64,000 nt of DNA. Source: Sarcophilus harrisii (lineage: Eukaryota; Chordata; Mammalia; Dasyuromorphia; Dasyuridae). The notes under the pieces were generated by a model that had not been told where the DNA came from, did not search any database, and was given only the letters and a program-made list of their open reading frames with translations. Location of the stretch: positions 73,229,823 to 73,293,822 of the forward strand of contig NC_045432.1 in NCBI RefSeq assembly GCF_902635505.1, given 5' to 3'. Both the position numbers and the translations under genes were made by a program. Positions 36,501 to 51,500 of this stretch are shown one piece after another. Positions within the stretch are counted from its first letter, which is position 1; each line of letters begins with the position of its first letter.

Positions 36501-39500
36501 AAAAATGCTATCTACCTCCAGAGAAAGAACTGAGAGAATCTGCATATAAACTAGCATGCTTTTTTATTTTTTTTCATTTGTGTGTTTTCTTCTGTAATAG
36601 TTTTACATGACTTCACATTTGTAATTAATACATATTGCTTGTTTTCTCAATGGGTACGGTAAGGATAGGGAGAGATTTTGGAACTCAAAATTGTAAAAAT
36701 CAATAAAATTTTTTACATATAATAAAGAAATATTTAATAAAACAAAAAAAAAACCTTTTTTTCCAAGAGGATAGTTCAAATGGGTAGGGGGCAAAAGGAG
36801 GGATACGGGGGGAATTTTAGGTGGTATAAAAAAGAGATTGCAATAAAAATTTATTTTAAAAAAATTAACAAAATAAAATAAAAATCCAGCAGTGCACCCT
36901 AACCATCCCTGCACAGTCATCCATCTCCTAGCTTGACTTGCAGCTTACCCATGATTAATGCTTATGGCTTAATAAATGTATGTGGGGTCAACGTGCTTGT
37001 CCTGATTTCTTCATTTAAATGAATTCTTCAGTCTGCTGCTAACATTGTGGACAGCTTCCTACATGATGATACAAATTTTTAAAAATATTCTCTTAGGAAA
37101 ACTGAAAGTGTAGGTCATCTTGAGAATTTCTTTGGAATGAACAGGGTCATTTTGTTACTACCCCATTAAATTTAATAAACACTTTCTAAAAAAATACTTT
37201 ATGTAATGGAAAGTCAAGGCTTCATAGATGATCCTTTTATTAGTTCTTCTTTACAAACTGGAAGGCCTGAGGTAGTTGGTTCAGTTCAGAATAAAAAAAA
37301 AGTATTTAAAAAAGGAAATCTTTCTTATACAAATGATAAAGCCATACCTTACATATTCCTTGGTCCTTCTCATGATGTGTAGAGTGAGAGGATTAATTCC
37401 AGTAGGCAGTTTTTCTTCTGCAAGGCTCAAAGGTATTTCCTCTCCGGTATCAAGGTTCTTAATCATCACACTGGCAAGAATTTCCTAAAATTAAGAAGAA
37501 TGCTTAGTACCAGACCCCCGATAATTTTCATATTTCTGCTTGAATCTTTCAGGAGGATTCTCTTAGAAAAAGAAATCCAGAGACATGCAATGGTATATAT
37601 TTAAAATAGAAGAAACATGGCATATTGCTTGAAAAACAATCATGACTTAGGAAGCAGAAGCAATGAACACTGATCAATGTTTATAGTATACTAATAATGC
37701 TACGAAAGATGTAACCGTCACATGATGAGCTGTAATAGACAATGCCACATAAATAATGCCTCATAATCACAGTACTAAAAAGAACGAGCCAAAGAATCTA
37801 CCAAGACAATCAAAGATAGATAGCCTTTCTTCCTATAGCCTCTGAATAGCAAAAATCTTGACATCTCTTTTCCTGCAATGATCTGGTTTCTGGATTACAG
37901 CTTTGCTGCTCCTCCCCTGTCACCCCGGCCTCTCTCCTCTTCTCCATTTCCCTGACTCTCTGTTCTAGACCATTCCCACCATGGCTCCACTCCAACCAGA
38001 AGGTTCCTATTCTGGTCCTGATTACCCTTCTCCAATTTCTCAGATCAGTTAATTCCTTTCTATTTTGGATGAAAGCACTCAAAAACAAAGCGTGTACACA
38101 TCGCATGTTGTCTGGTATGGACAAAAGTAGGTGCCGGTAGTATCATTGGGTACTTAACTTTAGAACTAAGGTGGCCTTCTAGCATTCCTATAAACTAGGG
38201 CTTCTTAAACTTTTGCCACTTGGACCCCTTTTGCCCTGACTCCAGGCATAGAGGTATATAAAAAAGGAATTCAAAGATTTACTGAAGATAAACCATAATT
38301 TCATAACCCCCACATTCAGTCTCACTACCCTATATGGGATCGCAACCAACAGTTTAAGAAGCTGGCCTATAAATCATGTTGCTTTTTCTCAATTATCAAA
38401 ACCATTATATGACATTGATTTCTTAAAAGAATGTATCATCACCATTTTTTTAACCTACTATGTGCCAGACACTATACCAAGCGCTTTACAAATATTATCC
38501 CATTTGATTCTCACCACCACTTTGGGAAGAGGCCGTTTACTTGATTTACAGATAAGGAAACTGAGGAATCAGAAGTTCAATGATTTGTCAAGGGACATGC
38601 AGTGTTAGGTCAAGGTCCCATTTTCCCTTTATGTTAAATAATCAAAAGACAGTTAGAGATGCCCTTTTAAAATTATTTTGAAGATCACCTCCAGCATTCT
38701 TCATTTATTTTGTATCATGATGCTTTTAACCATTTTTAAAAAGCCATTTTGACAGTTACCTCATCAGTGAGCTCTCTCCCGGAGTTGGACCTTGGTCTTT
38801 GAGGGCCCATCATTTCCCCAGTTGTCTGCCCATCAGATGATTTTCCATTTTCCTGAAGTTATAAGATTATAAAAAGCAAACCCAACAGACAATTTCAGAG
38901 AACTTTCAATTAGCCATTACCACACACAGCTGTGAAGAGTTTCAATATTTCTGATGATGAAATCTATTAAAATGGAAAATGGAAAACGTCCATTTTTGTG
39001 ACTTAATGTTCCTAGCATGCTAAACACTGTCCATACTGACCCCTCCGTTGCCCACAAAGTAGCTGGTTCTTGAACCTTGACAAAAAAAGAAATGTGCTCC
39101 ATCTGGACCCACCCAAAGAGAGTTTTAGCACTCTCCAAGGGGTAGGGTAACAGAGAAAAATAGGTCGGCTGCTGAGCGGGACTAAAAGGGCGTGGATGTG
39201 CTATATTCCACTGCCCTTTCGGCTCTGCCACCTGTTGTGCTCGATGCATGCTCACATTTGGAACACTCCAAACATGCCCCCACATTAGCTACTCGTCAGG
39301 TTTTCATGTTTTAAAAGATATGGTGAAAAAAATATCTGTTTGGGCAGAACTGCGTCAGGAATGTGAAGCATTGTCTCTCATTTTTTCAACATTCCCACGA
39401 TGACGCTAAAACAGCCAGCTGGGCGGGACTGGTATGAAGAAAGCATGGAGAGAGACAGAAGGGGACTCAAGCTCCAATAGATGAGGGCCTAAGAATGAGA

Positions 39501-42500
39501 ACAGGCAGCTCTCAACAGAAGAGAAAGCCAAGCTACCAACAAAAGTGAGGTGGAAAATTGCCCCATCGTTAATAATTAGAGAAATGCCAATTTAAAAAAA
39601 AATCTTGGTTTTCATTTCATATCCATTAGATGACTGGCAAATATCAGACAAAAATGGTAAATGCTGGCTATGGGAGGACAGATGCACGTGAGCACCACTG
39701 AGGGAATTATAAATTAATGAGTTCAACCATTGTGAAAAAGAATTTGGAATCTATAAGGAACTCGCTAAATCACGTTCCCACAATTCCAGCACTAGGTAAA
39801 TACCCCAATACTCACAGACGGGAGGTAACGTCCCAACTACACCAATAAAGAACTTCCTTTCCAGTTCACCACACTCATTGGTTGGCACAAAACCCCAACA
39901 AATATGACAGGTTCTGAGGAACTTGGAAAGACTCATCAATAAGTCTGGCATTAAATAAGCAGAACCAGGAACACAATTTACACAACACCCACAATAACAA
40001 AGAAAGAACCCAAAAGACATCAGAACTCTGGCCAACGTAGTGACAATCCTGCCTGGGACACACAGACACACACACACACACAGCCAGAGATGACCAGGTT
40101 CTCTGAACTCTTCTCTGGCATAATGGAGAAGTCTATTTGGGAGAGTTAATGGGGAGTATAATTTCTCTGTAGTGATTTCTCAACATATACTCAACTTTTC
40201 AAGACTCTCTATTGCTTAAGACAAGGACTGATAAGGCCATCAACCAGAGGCACTCCTACCCCCAATGCAGCTCATTCTGAGATGCACACAGAAGGGTAAG
40301 TGACTTTCCTGGGGTTAAGCAGCTAGCAAGTATTGGAGGCGGAACATAATTCAGGTATTCCTGGCGTGATCCATGCTACACATGTACTTCAAGGTAACTC
40401 TCATGTACACAAGTAATCACGACAGCAGCTGCTCATATTTCTAAAAGGTCAACGTGTTCTGATGAAAATACAATAGTAACCTAAACATCAATTGTTTCCA
40501 TAGCTTCCTTCCCTTCGGATGACCTAGAAGTCTCTGTTCAACATCAGACATGACTTTGGTGTGTGAGGTCAGAATAGAAAGCAACAAGTGAAGACCTTGT
40601 TTCTAGTTTCAGAGAAGTGAACAATTCTTCTTGTCTCAGTAAATGGGACTGCACTCACCTGATCAGTGACAACTTTTTCTCCACAGGTCGCGCTTGCCAA
40701 ATCAAGGGAAGGTTGTATTTCCTTGGACTGGGATGTGGAAGACGAATTGGAAGTCAAAGCACTACCAGGTGCAAAATTCTCTCTAGGAACTACAAAAGAC
40801 TCAGCATTAGAGAGACAATATCCACAACGTTTCCCATCAACCTTCCCAGCAGGAACATTCAAACACTAATTCTCAATTTCCTCTACTTAATATGACATGA
40901 GCTTCAATGTCTAGCACAATTGCTAGTCTTGCCTATCGATACTGCTTGAAGCTCCTGGTATCTAGACTTCAGAGTGGGCCTCCAGCACACTTGCCTTCTA
41001 GCTCCGCTGCTTTGAGAGTCTCCAGGTCTAACTCGTTTTTCTTTTTCCGGGGTGGGGCAGCAGGCCGGGCAGGAGGAGGTGGTCTAGGTGGAGGGTGATG
41101 GGCCGGGGGAGGAGGCCGAGCCGGGACGGGCTTCTTCGTGCTTGCCACGATATCCGGTTCTGCAGAAATATGTCTTGGGGGTTTCACAGGAGCTGCTTCT
41201 TCTGCTGTAGCTACCTCTTTGGGAGGGAAGAAGTCCATCGGTACCTGTTCTAAAATGTCAGTTGATTTTATTTCCTCTTTTTTGGTTGCTGCTGCTTCTT
41301 TTTCCATGACATTATGCTTATCTGAAGAACTGATTTCTGTTACGTGAGCCGCTTCACTCGCTTGTTTCTCGGTGGGATCTTCATAAGGACAAAGAGATTT
41401 GCCAGATTCAGGTTTGGTTTCCTTAAACGCAGTCTGTGTTTCTCTTTTGTTAACATCTTGTGACCCCTGATCTGTGGCTAGGAGTACAGGAATATTGCTC
41501 AGAAGGTCTGTTCCAACAACCAAGGTACCCACAGTTGACGGTGGATCCAAATGTTCTTTTTCCCTGGAATCCAAAGGTTCATCTTCAAGCTGCTGGCTTT
41601 CCTTCTGGCTTTCCTCAATAATACTTTCAATAATCTGGAAAAAAAAAAGAGCAAAGTTGAGATATTTCTGAAGGCATTCTTTGAACTTCTGAGCCAGTGC
41701 AGACTGCCCATGCAGGAATCATCAAGTTCAGCCCACTCTAGCTAAGCCCAACCAATCTTTCAAGTCGTTTGCATATTCGTGCTATATTAATTCAAACAAC
41801 TGTTTAGATATTTATTAGCCCAGTTAACAAGGTGTTCAAACATCCATTTGAACCTTAATAACCTGCATTTATCTAGTGTGTTAATATTTATAAAGCACCT
41901 TGCTCACAAAGCTAGTGTAAGCATTATCTTCATTTTACAAGTGAGGGAACTGAGGCCAGACAGGTGTGATGACTTACCCATAGCCACACAACTAGTAAAT
42001 GTCATAGCAGGATTTGAACTCAGGTGACAAAGAGCTAGACCCACAGCCAAGGAATCTGAGTTTCAAACCCTGGTTGTGCTGTATCACCCTGGCCTAGTAT
42101 CTGTATGTCATGGGCCTCATGTATAAATGATGGGGCTGGGCTGGATACTATAATCCTAAGATTTTACCCAGTATTAATAACATTTAGGGAGCATGGCTAC
42201 AGCAGTTTCAGGCTTTCAAAGCAATATATAAAATAGATATAGCTCCATAAAAGTAAACTCATTTGATCTTACAACAACCCTGGGAGGCAGATGCTATTAT
42301 AATTCCCATTTTACAGATGAGGAAACTGAGGCAAACAAGGTTAAGTGACTCACCCAGGGTCACACAACTACTCTATATCCAAGGCTGGATTTGAACTCAG
42401 GTCTCCCTGATCCTAAGTCCATCCCATGTTCCCATCCACTGTGGTGCCACCTAACTTCTGGTACAAAAAGAAGGTTTCTGGTTTTATATACCTACTAAAG

Positions 42501-45500
42501 CCCCTAACGAGGAGAAAGTACCAGAATAGAAAGAAGGTCAAAAGATGCCAAGTCCCAAGTAGGTCTCCTCTTCCATAGCAAGGCCAAAGTCACATCTGGC
42601 TCAGCAACGTTTCTCGGACAACAATCAAAAACTAAGGGCCGAGGAAGCCTGCAGCTGATGCCAAGGCTGGAAGAATGGGAGCAGGAGATCACAACTGAGA
42701 GAGGAACAATAAGCATCACAATCCAGCTGGGAACTCGTCCACCAAACTCTCTACTCTTCCATGGATAAGGACACGGAACCCAAGCTTCTGAGTGAGAGGC
42801 TTCAAACGTAGGCCATACACAACTAAGATGAAGATGTGGCCCTGGTCAAGCCAGAACAACACGATCAGCTGTTTCAATGATTCCTTCACCATCCTTGACC
42901 ATGTAAGATCTGTCAAACAGCAATCCCTACCAGTTCCTTTACCCTACTCTTGGCCCACAGAGGTGTTCCAGAGCAAATCACTGAACCACACTTATCGGGA
43001 CCAGTACAAATTTCTGCCAAATTCCACAGGATATTCTGGGTACTCAGTAGTGGTCCCCAATCCCATCAACCCTCTCTTAGATGCAGAGTACTGGCCAATG
43101 CACAGCTATGTTTCCAAGCTTGTTCCATCTTCCTCAAAGTCTGAAGCTTACTCCAACATCCCTCTAAGCAGACAACCTTGCCTCATGCTTTACTGACAAG
43201 TTAGGGAATCTTAGATCAAGAGCTGAAGGGGACCTTAGAGCAACCCCCTTTTTACAGAAGAGGAAACTGAGGTCTAGGAAAGATAACATGAAGCCTGAGT
43301 TCTTTCTTGATCCAGCCGGTCTTCCTTTCCCAGCTGCTCTCTTCCCTATAGCTCACATTTCTGATTCAAGAATGCCCACTACCTCCCAATGACAAGGCCT
43401 GATCAGTCATGTTAGGAAACATGGCCCAAATACCATTCTGCCTTTCTCCATTAGTTCCCTCTACGGCTCCCAGACTGGCCTTTGCCCGACTTTGTGCTGA
43501 ATCCAATGCTCTACTCAACCGCTCTTCCTTTACTGAGAACCACGGAGGAGTGGATTATCATCAAAACTGAAACAATTGGGATAGGTCAGCCATCAGGGTG
43601 GAATGCACTGGCAGCTTCCCTTCGCTTCCATGACGCTGCACTGACCAATCCATGCTCGATCAGCACCTCTTCCTGCCCCCAAAGTCCCAGCCACACCATT
43701 TCCCTCAGAGCTTCCCCTTGCTCACAGCTCTAGCCGTTACCTTCCAAATCCCTCTTCTCAAGAGCTACTCTTTCAGGAGGGAGCCAGTCAAGTTCTGGTT
43801 TTTGAACTAAATACATTCCAATGGAATTCATCATCACTCCCCACCCACAAACAATAACAGGCTTCTCTTGCTCAATTCTCTCCCGTTTCTGCCGGCCCCA
43901 CACAAAACGGGCATCTAATAAATGTTCTCCAAGTCCTGTGACTCAGAAATGTGGGGTTAGTTGTGACTTTTCTCCTCTGCCATCCAGACTCGGGCACCGA
44001 ATCGATCTGAAATGTCTCTATTTCGCACCCTGCTCTTGATTTCTGTCACTAGCCCTGTCTTTGAGGCCCTCAGCACCTTCTGGCTGTCTTATGACAAGCG
44101 CCTCTTAAAAAGCCTTCAGTATTCCCTGTGCATCATAGCCAAGTGCTGCCCGAGGTCCCTGGCAGCTCTGCCACTGAACAATGACTATTATATTCTGATG
44201 ACTCAGTACAATTAATCTGCTTCCAAGACCTTTCATCATGTCCCTTCCAAGACTCCCCAATGCCTACTATGGCAAGTACAGAATCCTCATCCTGACATTC
44301 AAGGCCCTCCACAGATTTTCTCAGTATTTCCATATATGAAGAGATCTCTTCATTATCTCAAACACAAGCCTGTAAGCTTATTCCTAGTCCCAAGGCATGG
44401 CTCGGGTTGTTCGCTCTCCTCTCATCAAATCCAATTTAACCTTTAAGGTCCAATTCTGGCTGTCCCTCTGTAAAGCCTGCCTTTTAACTCATTTACCCAG
44501 AACCCTCCTTACATTAAATTCCTATGGTCACTTCTAATTGCTATCATGTGTTACCTAGTTTTTCAAATACATTTAGAATTAGTTTTGTGATCCAGTCTTT
44601 AAGAGACACTTGCAGAACTAATGCTGAAGATGCCATTAAGTCTGTCACATCCAGGAGCTTGTCCCTTCTCTCAATCCTCAACACCCAGTTCGCTTACAAT
44701 CTATTTACCGGCGCTTTCCCTACAGTCAACAGATGTTCTAAGGCCTACTCCATTCTTTCAAGCCTCTTCACTGGCCATCCTGTCATCCCCTCGCATAACC
44801 ATTCTTGATTCCTCCTCGCTTTCACCTCCAAATTCCAGGAAGGAACCGGCTTCCTTCATCACCCGGTTACTTCTCAACCTTTTGCTATTGGGCAAGTTGA
44901 TCCCACTAACTGCTATGGCTGATACCAATGACAACCCTCCTTCCTCTTGGATAACTCCTCCCATAGTTCCCTCTTCATTAACCTCTTCTCTAGACCACTT
45001 TCTGTCTAGAAGAGCTTAGGAGACTAGATTCCCACATAGTCAAACCGTTCCTGGAGATGGGACTGAGGCAACAGGAATCTTTCAATAACCACTGACTAGC
45101 CAGGTTTACAGCCCAAAAGGGACAGTACCACGTCTGGAGTAGGAAGGCCCGAGTTCAAGTCCAGCCTCATACACTTCCCGGTGGTTTGACCTGGGTAAGT
45201 CCCTCAGTTTCCTCACTATAAAATGAGCTGGGGAAGGAAATGGCAAACCACTCCAGTATTTTTGCCAAGAATATTTGGGATCACAAAGAGTCAGACGTGG
45301 CTCAGCACTAGTCTTGGACACTCAACTGTCCTCAGATAGGCCTCCTTACCGCTTCTTCCAGGTTTAAATCTATGTCCCTAAATGACAGTCTGCTCCCTGG
45401 ACTGCTTTTTAACTTTGTCCCCTAGCTTAGGAGCTCTCTCTTGGGATAGAGGGTTTGCTTTGTTGCTCACTCCCTATGACCATATCCTCTCCATTTCCCT

Positions 45501-48500
45501 TCATGGGAAACTGGGCAAGGGGTGGGGAAGGAAAGTCGTGTACTTCTCTCATTTTCCACTTTAGACCGCAGCTCCTAGCATTTTATCATCTACCCTTGAA
45601 TACCTAGGGCCTCGAACACACCTTTAATTCTAGTTTCTGTAGTACTGCTGCTATTTCTCTACCAATTATCTACTCTTTCCCCAACCTTCCCCCCCCCCAA
45701 TTAAACAGTTAATTTCAGGGGGAAAAAATGAAGCTAGAGAGCTTCCTTCCTAAGGACTAAGTCATGAATTTGGCTCAAGAATTCTCCCAAATCTCAAAGA
45801 GAACAAGATGGCTTCCAGAGCACTGGGTGGGAGATCCACTCTAAGCAACTCAGAAACTCCTCATATGGCACTCAAGGCCCATGACAGTGGACTTCTAGAT
45901 TTCCATGCCATTCTTTTCTCTTTTCTCCCCCCCCCGCCCCCCATAGTATTGCAGGCCAACCAGTGAACTCTGAGTTCCTCAAAGGCAGCTTTGCACTGTG
46001 GCTCTCTGCACTTTAGCCCAGAGACTGTCTTCTATTCCTGGAATACAGTCCTTCTTCACTTCCCTCTCTTTAAAAACTTCATTTCCTTCTCTTATGGGGG
46101 GAGCTTTCCTGCTCCCAACTTGATCATGCTCTCTCCATCCTCAAATTAGATCCTATTTATTTTTTCACTTCCATGACAGAGTAGAGAGAATGCTGGACTC
46201 AGAGATGGGAAAAGCCAAATTCAAGCAATTTACTTGCTATGCGACCCCAGGCAAGTCACTGAACCTCTGCCTCAGTTTTTTCAGCTATGAATAGGGATAA
46301 CAGCAGCACCTATCTTACCAGATTATTGAGATGAACAAATGGGATATGTGTAAAGTGCTTTACGAACTCTAAAGCTCTATATAAATTTTAGCTACTACTA
46401 TTCCTATTATTGCTATTGTGAATGTTGTAAATCCCCCTCCTCCTCTTCCCACAATCATAAAGAGAAAGACATCTTTCTATTTTTGTCTTCACACCCCCAT
46501 GCCTAACCCACTACCTAGTACATAGTAAGCACAAAACCTTGTGTAATAAACGGACAAATAAACATCTGGCTCTTACATAGTCACGGACTAAAAGCTGGAA
46601 TCTAGTAATGGTTAGACAATTCACTACTCTGTTCAGTGATTTCTCTTGCTTTGGTTTTAAGCGGCAATTTTTTCTGAATTCCTTTATAGTGTGTATCACA
46701 CACACACACATACACATGTATGTGACTATGCTGTGTACATATATGCATGTCAATACAACTATGCTACAACAATGTATACGCAGAGAAAGGGGAAGAGAAC
46801 ATGTGTGTATAACTATAGGCATGTATATTATATCTGTAGATACATACACACATGTCCATACACCTGATCTCCTCAAAGAGTTCACACACAGGGACCGTGT
46901 CCGATACAATGTTTGTCTCCCCCCAAATCTAGTCACTTGTAATACTGGTGCACCGAGCCCTCCCACGATCAGATTTTCTGGCTTGTTCTCCACACCTAAA
47001 AAAGCCAGGTCTCTGCTCCTTTTGATAAGAAGCATCTGAAGAAGGGTAGGAGTAAGCCCAAGATGACTGGGGAACACCAGGAGTCTAGCATACTTCTCAC
47101 ACATTGCACTTAACACCTGGTTCTAATTCCATTTCTATCCATGCACTTTTACCAATGCTATTTAAAAATTACTATTGTATTTGTCAAGTGTCAAGAAGTC
47201 ATTTTAATAATAAAAAATGAGAAGATTTTTTAAAGACTGATACTTCTAAGAAAAATACATACTTTCACAGTACTAACAAATTCTACCAAAAAATGTATCA
47301 AATAGTTATGTATTCAACATGATACAAGAAAACATATTGGAGGAGAAAAACCATTCTCTTATTAAAGATGGCCAAAGTCGAAATTTAACTGACCTTTTTG
47401 GAATCATCTTGTTTCAGTTCTTGAACGAGGGGCTCATGTCCAGTTCTGTGTTTAAGGTTGTCTGTTTCCTGGAGCAACAACAAAATGACAAAGCTGAATG
47501 AGACTTCCATTTTTAAAAAAGAAAAGTAGGAAAAGATCAAAAAACTTTGGTATCTTTATTCCTAAAAGCGTCAATTTATATGCTAAATTATAGAAGTCTT
47601 AAAACCTTCAGAAGTCTACAGTCAACTTTTAGTTTTCTTTGTAGTAATCTTTAACACAAATATGCAATTCAGAAAGTGGAGATATGTGTATCTGTGTGAA
47701 TGGATGTGTTTGGGATGATAAAAGACAGGAAGCAAAAACCTTAACATCACAACTATTTTATATCCATAAAATTATGGCAACATTAATGTGACTCCTAACC
47801 CTAGAATGGATTTCAAATTATGAGTCACCATATGCAAGCTATATTTGGCATTTGGGAGCAGTCTCCACTAAATACTCTGACTGATCTATGAGCTAAACTT
47901 ATCAGCGTGGGTGATCCTGTCAGCAGATCACTTCCTACCCGTGCTGTTTCACCCCATGGGATTCATAGCCTTGACTTTTCATAAATTCTCCAAAGAATCT
48001 ACCCAATAAAATCCCAACATGGTTCAAAGTTATTCTACGTAAAAACATGAAATAACACATTCTATATATAATGTAGTCAAAAAAGACTAGAGGTCTTCTA
48101 ACATTTGTCAGACATGAAATTAGATACATGGATGGATGGATGAAGAGATATAACAAGAATTTATTAAGTACTATGTACCAGGCATTGTGATAAGGTATTA
48201 CGACAACAAATATAAGCAAGACAGCCTGTCCTCGTGGAGCTTATATTCTAATGGGGGATGATAACATATGAAGGAAGATGAGTTGGGAAGGGGGTACAGA
48301 TAAGAGCCCACAGTGTTTCCTGGGGTATAATTCAGGTTTGCCATAAGGAGGAGATAAAGAAGATGGCCTGCAACATGGCTAAAAAATGGCTGGGAAATAT
48401 AATATTCTAGCTCATATTATATAGATACTGCCTTATATAATCATACATGTCTTTGAGATTGTCTTAACAATCTTTCTTCCTCAAGTCATCATTGATAATA

Positions 48501-51500
48501 GGCTGAAGTTACTGATATTCACAATGTAAGCTTGAGATTCTAGTGTTCAATGAGTCTTTTGCAACAGGGAACACTTTAAGGTTATAGAGGGTCAATCTCC
48601 CAAATGTAATCCAGGCTATGTCCTAACCAATGGCAGAGCCAGCTCATTTTCCACTCGCAAATGCCCAAGATATATGTGGTATTGTTGTTATTCAGTCGTT
48701 TCGGTCATGTCCAACTTTTTGTGACTTCTTCTGGGTTTTTCTTGGCAAAGAAACTGGAATGGTTTGCCATTTCCTTCTCCAACGATATATGTACTGATAC
48801 AATAAATGGAGAGGCTGCCCAATAAAATATATGTCATCTGTGTAGCAATCCTTCTTCATTTATTTGGGTTTTGCTAGGTAACCTGCTGGCCCAATCTCCT
48901 CAAGCCAGCAGCATGACCAACACACAGAAATCCCTTCCTTTCTATGGCCAAGCAAATTTTATGTTTGTCATCTGGTACACAGATGGTTTCATTTTATTCC
49001 AATCACAATTTCTGGCACATGGTGTTTAATAAATGCCTGTTCTTTTAGACTTACTAAAATGTATTATTTCATGTTTTACTTAGAATAACTTTGGACCATG
49101 TTGGTATTACACTGGGTAGATCCTCAGAAGAATTTATGAAAAGTCTGAGGCTATGAATCCCATGGGATGAAATGGCATGGATAAGAAATGATCTGCCTCC
49201 TGATGCTGAGTGAAATGAGCAGGACCAGGAGATCATTATATACTTCAACAACAATATATATGATGACCAGTTCTGATGGACCTGGCCATCCTCAGCAACG
49301 AGATCAACCAAATCATTTCCAATGGAGCAGTAATGAACTGAACCAGCGACGCCCAGAGAAAGAACTCTGGGAGATGACTAAAAACCATTACATTGAATTC
49401 CCAATCCCTATATTTATGGCCACCTGCATTTTTGATTTCCTTCACAAGCTAATTGTACAATATTTCAGAGTCTGATTCTTTTTGTAGAGCAAAATAACGT
49501 TTTGGTCATGTAGACTTATTGTGTATCTAATTTATATTTTAATATATTTAACATCTACTGGTCATCCTGCCATCTGGGGGAGGGGGTGGGGGGTAAGAGG
49601 GAAAAAATTGGAACAAGAGGTTTGGCAATTGTTAATGCTGTAAAGTTACCCATGCATATAACCTGTAAATAAAAGACTATTAAATTAAAAAACAAACAAA
49701 CAAATAAATAAATAAATAAATGATCTGCCCCACTCACAAGGATCACCTACACTATCAAGCTCAACTCATAAATCAGTGGAACCAACCCAGTCTGAGTCAG
49801 GTTTAAGCTTATTAAAAAAGCAGAAAAGTGTCCTAAGTGGAGAACTTTTTCTTAGTTGTTAATTGAATTTTATTTTTACTCCCAAGTTCTCTCCTCAAGG
49901 GGAAGGGACACTTCCCCTTGTCCCTTCCTTAACCCATTAAGAAAGCAAGAAATACAAAACCCATTACAGATATGAAGTCTCACAAAACAAATTTCCATAT
50001 TAGTCATATTGTAGGGGGAAAAAACAAGAAAAAAAATGCTTCAATCTATTATCTGAGTCAATCAGTTCTCTAACTGGAGGTAGATCACACTTTTGGTTAT
50101 GAGTCCTTTGGCATTGTGATTGAACCTTTTTGTTGATCAGAATTAATATTTTTTCTCAGTTGATTATCTTTACAGTATTGCTATTACTATATAAATTGTT
50201 TTCCTGGTTCTCACTTACTTCACTGTGTATCAGTTCATGTAAGTCTCTAGGTTTTTATCTGAAACTATTTTCTTCATCATTTATTATAGCACAATAGTAT
50301 TCCATCAAATCCATATACCATAACTTATTTAGCCATTTCCCAAATGATGTGCATTCTCCTCTGTTTCCAACATTTTGTCACCACAAAAAAGTGCTACAAA
50401 TATTTTTTGTATATATGAGTCCTTTTCCTTTTTCATTGAGCTCTTGCAGGCAGAGGCCTAGTAGCAGTATTGCTGGGGCAAAGGGCAAGCATAATTTAAT
50501 AGTTTGGGGGGCATAGTTCAAATTGCTCTCCAGAATGGTTAATCTACTTCACAGATTCACCAAACAATGAAATAGTATACCTATTTTCCCATATCCCCTC
50601 TGACATTTACCATTTTCTTTTTCTGTCATGTCAGCCAATCTGATAAATATGTGGTGGTACCTGAGTGTTATTTTAATGTCTTTTTAATGATTAGTAGTTT
50701 AAAAGCATTTTCACATGACAACTGATAACTTTGATTTCTTCTTCTGAAAACTGCCTGTTCATATCCTTGAGCACTTAATGTAATCAATTGGGGAATGGCT
50801 CTCATTCTTATAAATTGTGGCTCAGTTTCCTATGTATTTGGGAAATGAAATCTTTATCAGAGAAATTTGATGCAAAGATTTTCCCCAGATTCCTACTTCT
50901 AAATTTTACATTAGTTTTGTTTGTGTAAAAACTTTTAAATTTTATAAAATGAAAATTACCTATGTTACCTTCCATGAACCTCTCTACCTTTTGTTTGGTC
51001 ATGAATCTCCATCTACAGATCCGACAGATTATTTCTTCTATGGCTCACTAATTTGCTTATAAGATCATCCTATGTCTAAATCACATTAAGTTTTGAAGTT
51101 ACCTTGATATATAATATGAGACATTGCTCTACATTTGGTTTCTTTCTAACAGACTACTTTCCAGTTTTCCCAGGAGTTTTTGACAATTAGTGAGTTTTTG
51201 TCCTGGTAATATCTACTAGTTGGGCAAAATTGCTTCTAAATACTTTGTTCATCTTCGTTGGTTTGTACATGCACCCTTTTCACTCTGTATAGTGATAAAT
51301 TGGGATTCTTTTTAAAAACCAACTTACTGATTAATCAGTACATACAACAAACAAATGATTTATCTATTTTATTGTGAGTGGTTTTTTTTTTTAAATAAAA
51401 GCTCCTAGTTTTACTATGTCCATATATATGAGAATATTTACAACACTTTTTTGTGGTAACAAATGTTGGAAACAGGAGGGAATGCACATCATTTAGGAAA

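Larger units (their letters stand above)
41635..47393 (-). other. WDR44 intron 3 (5.8 kb)
   Basis: It is dominated by MIR copies near the exon, then a long L2-derived pyrimidine-rich tract (about 42.9-45.0 kb), a marsupial SINE and a MIR. The stretch at 46.5-47.1 kb is open on both strands by chance over CA/TG repeats and shows no protein family. Confidence 0.65.

Noticed and set aside
40969-40994. Read-through of exon 4 into GKCAGGPL with the later gtgtgc as donor
   Set aside because: It would break the phase with exon 5, and gtgtgc is a poor donor. The GCAAGT donor fits frame and conservation.
46511-47116. 201-codon open frame on the minus strand, with an overlapping 143-codon frame on the other strand
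   Set aside because: Both run through CA/TG-rich sequence that lacks stops by chance, and neither shows a protein family, exon match or splice logic.
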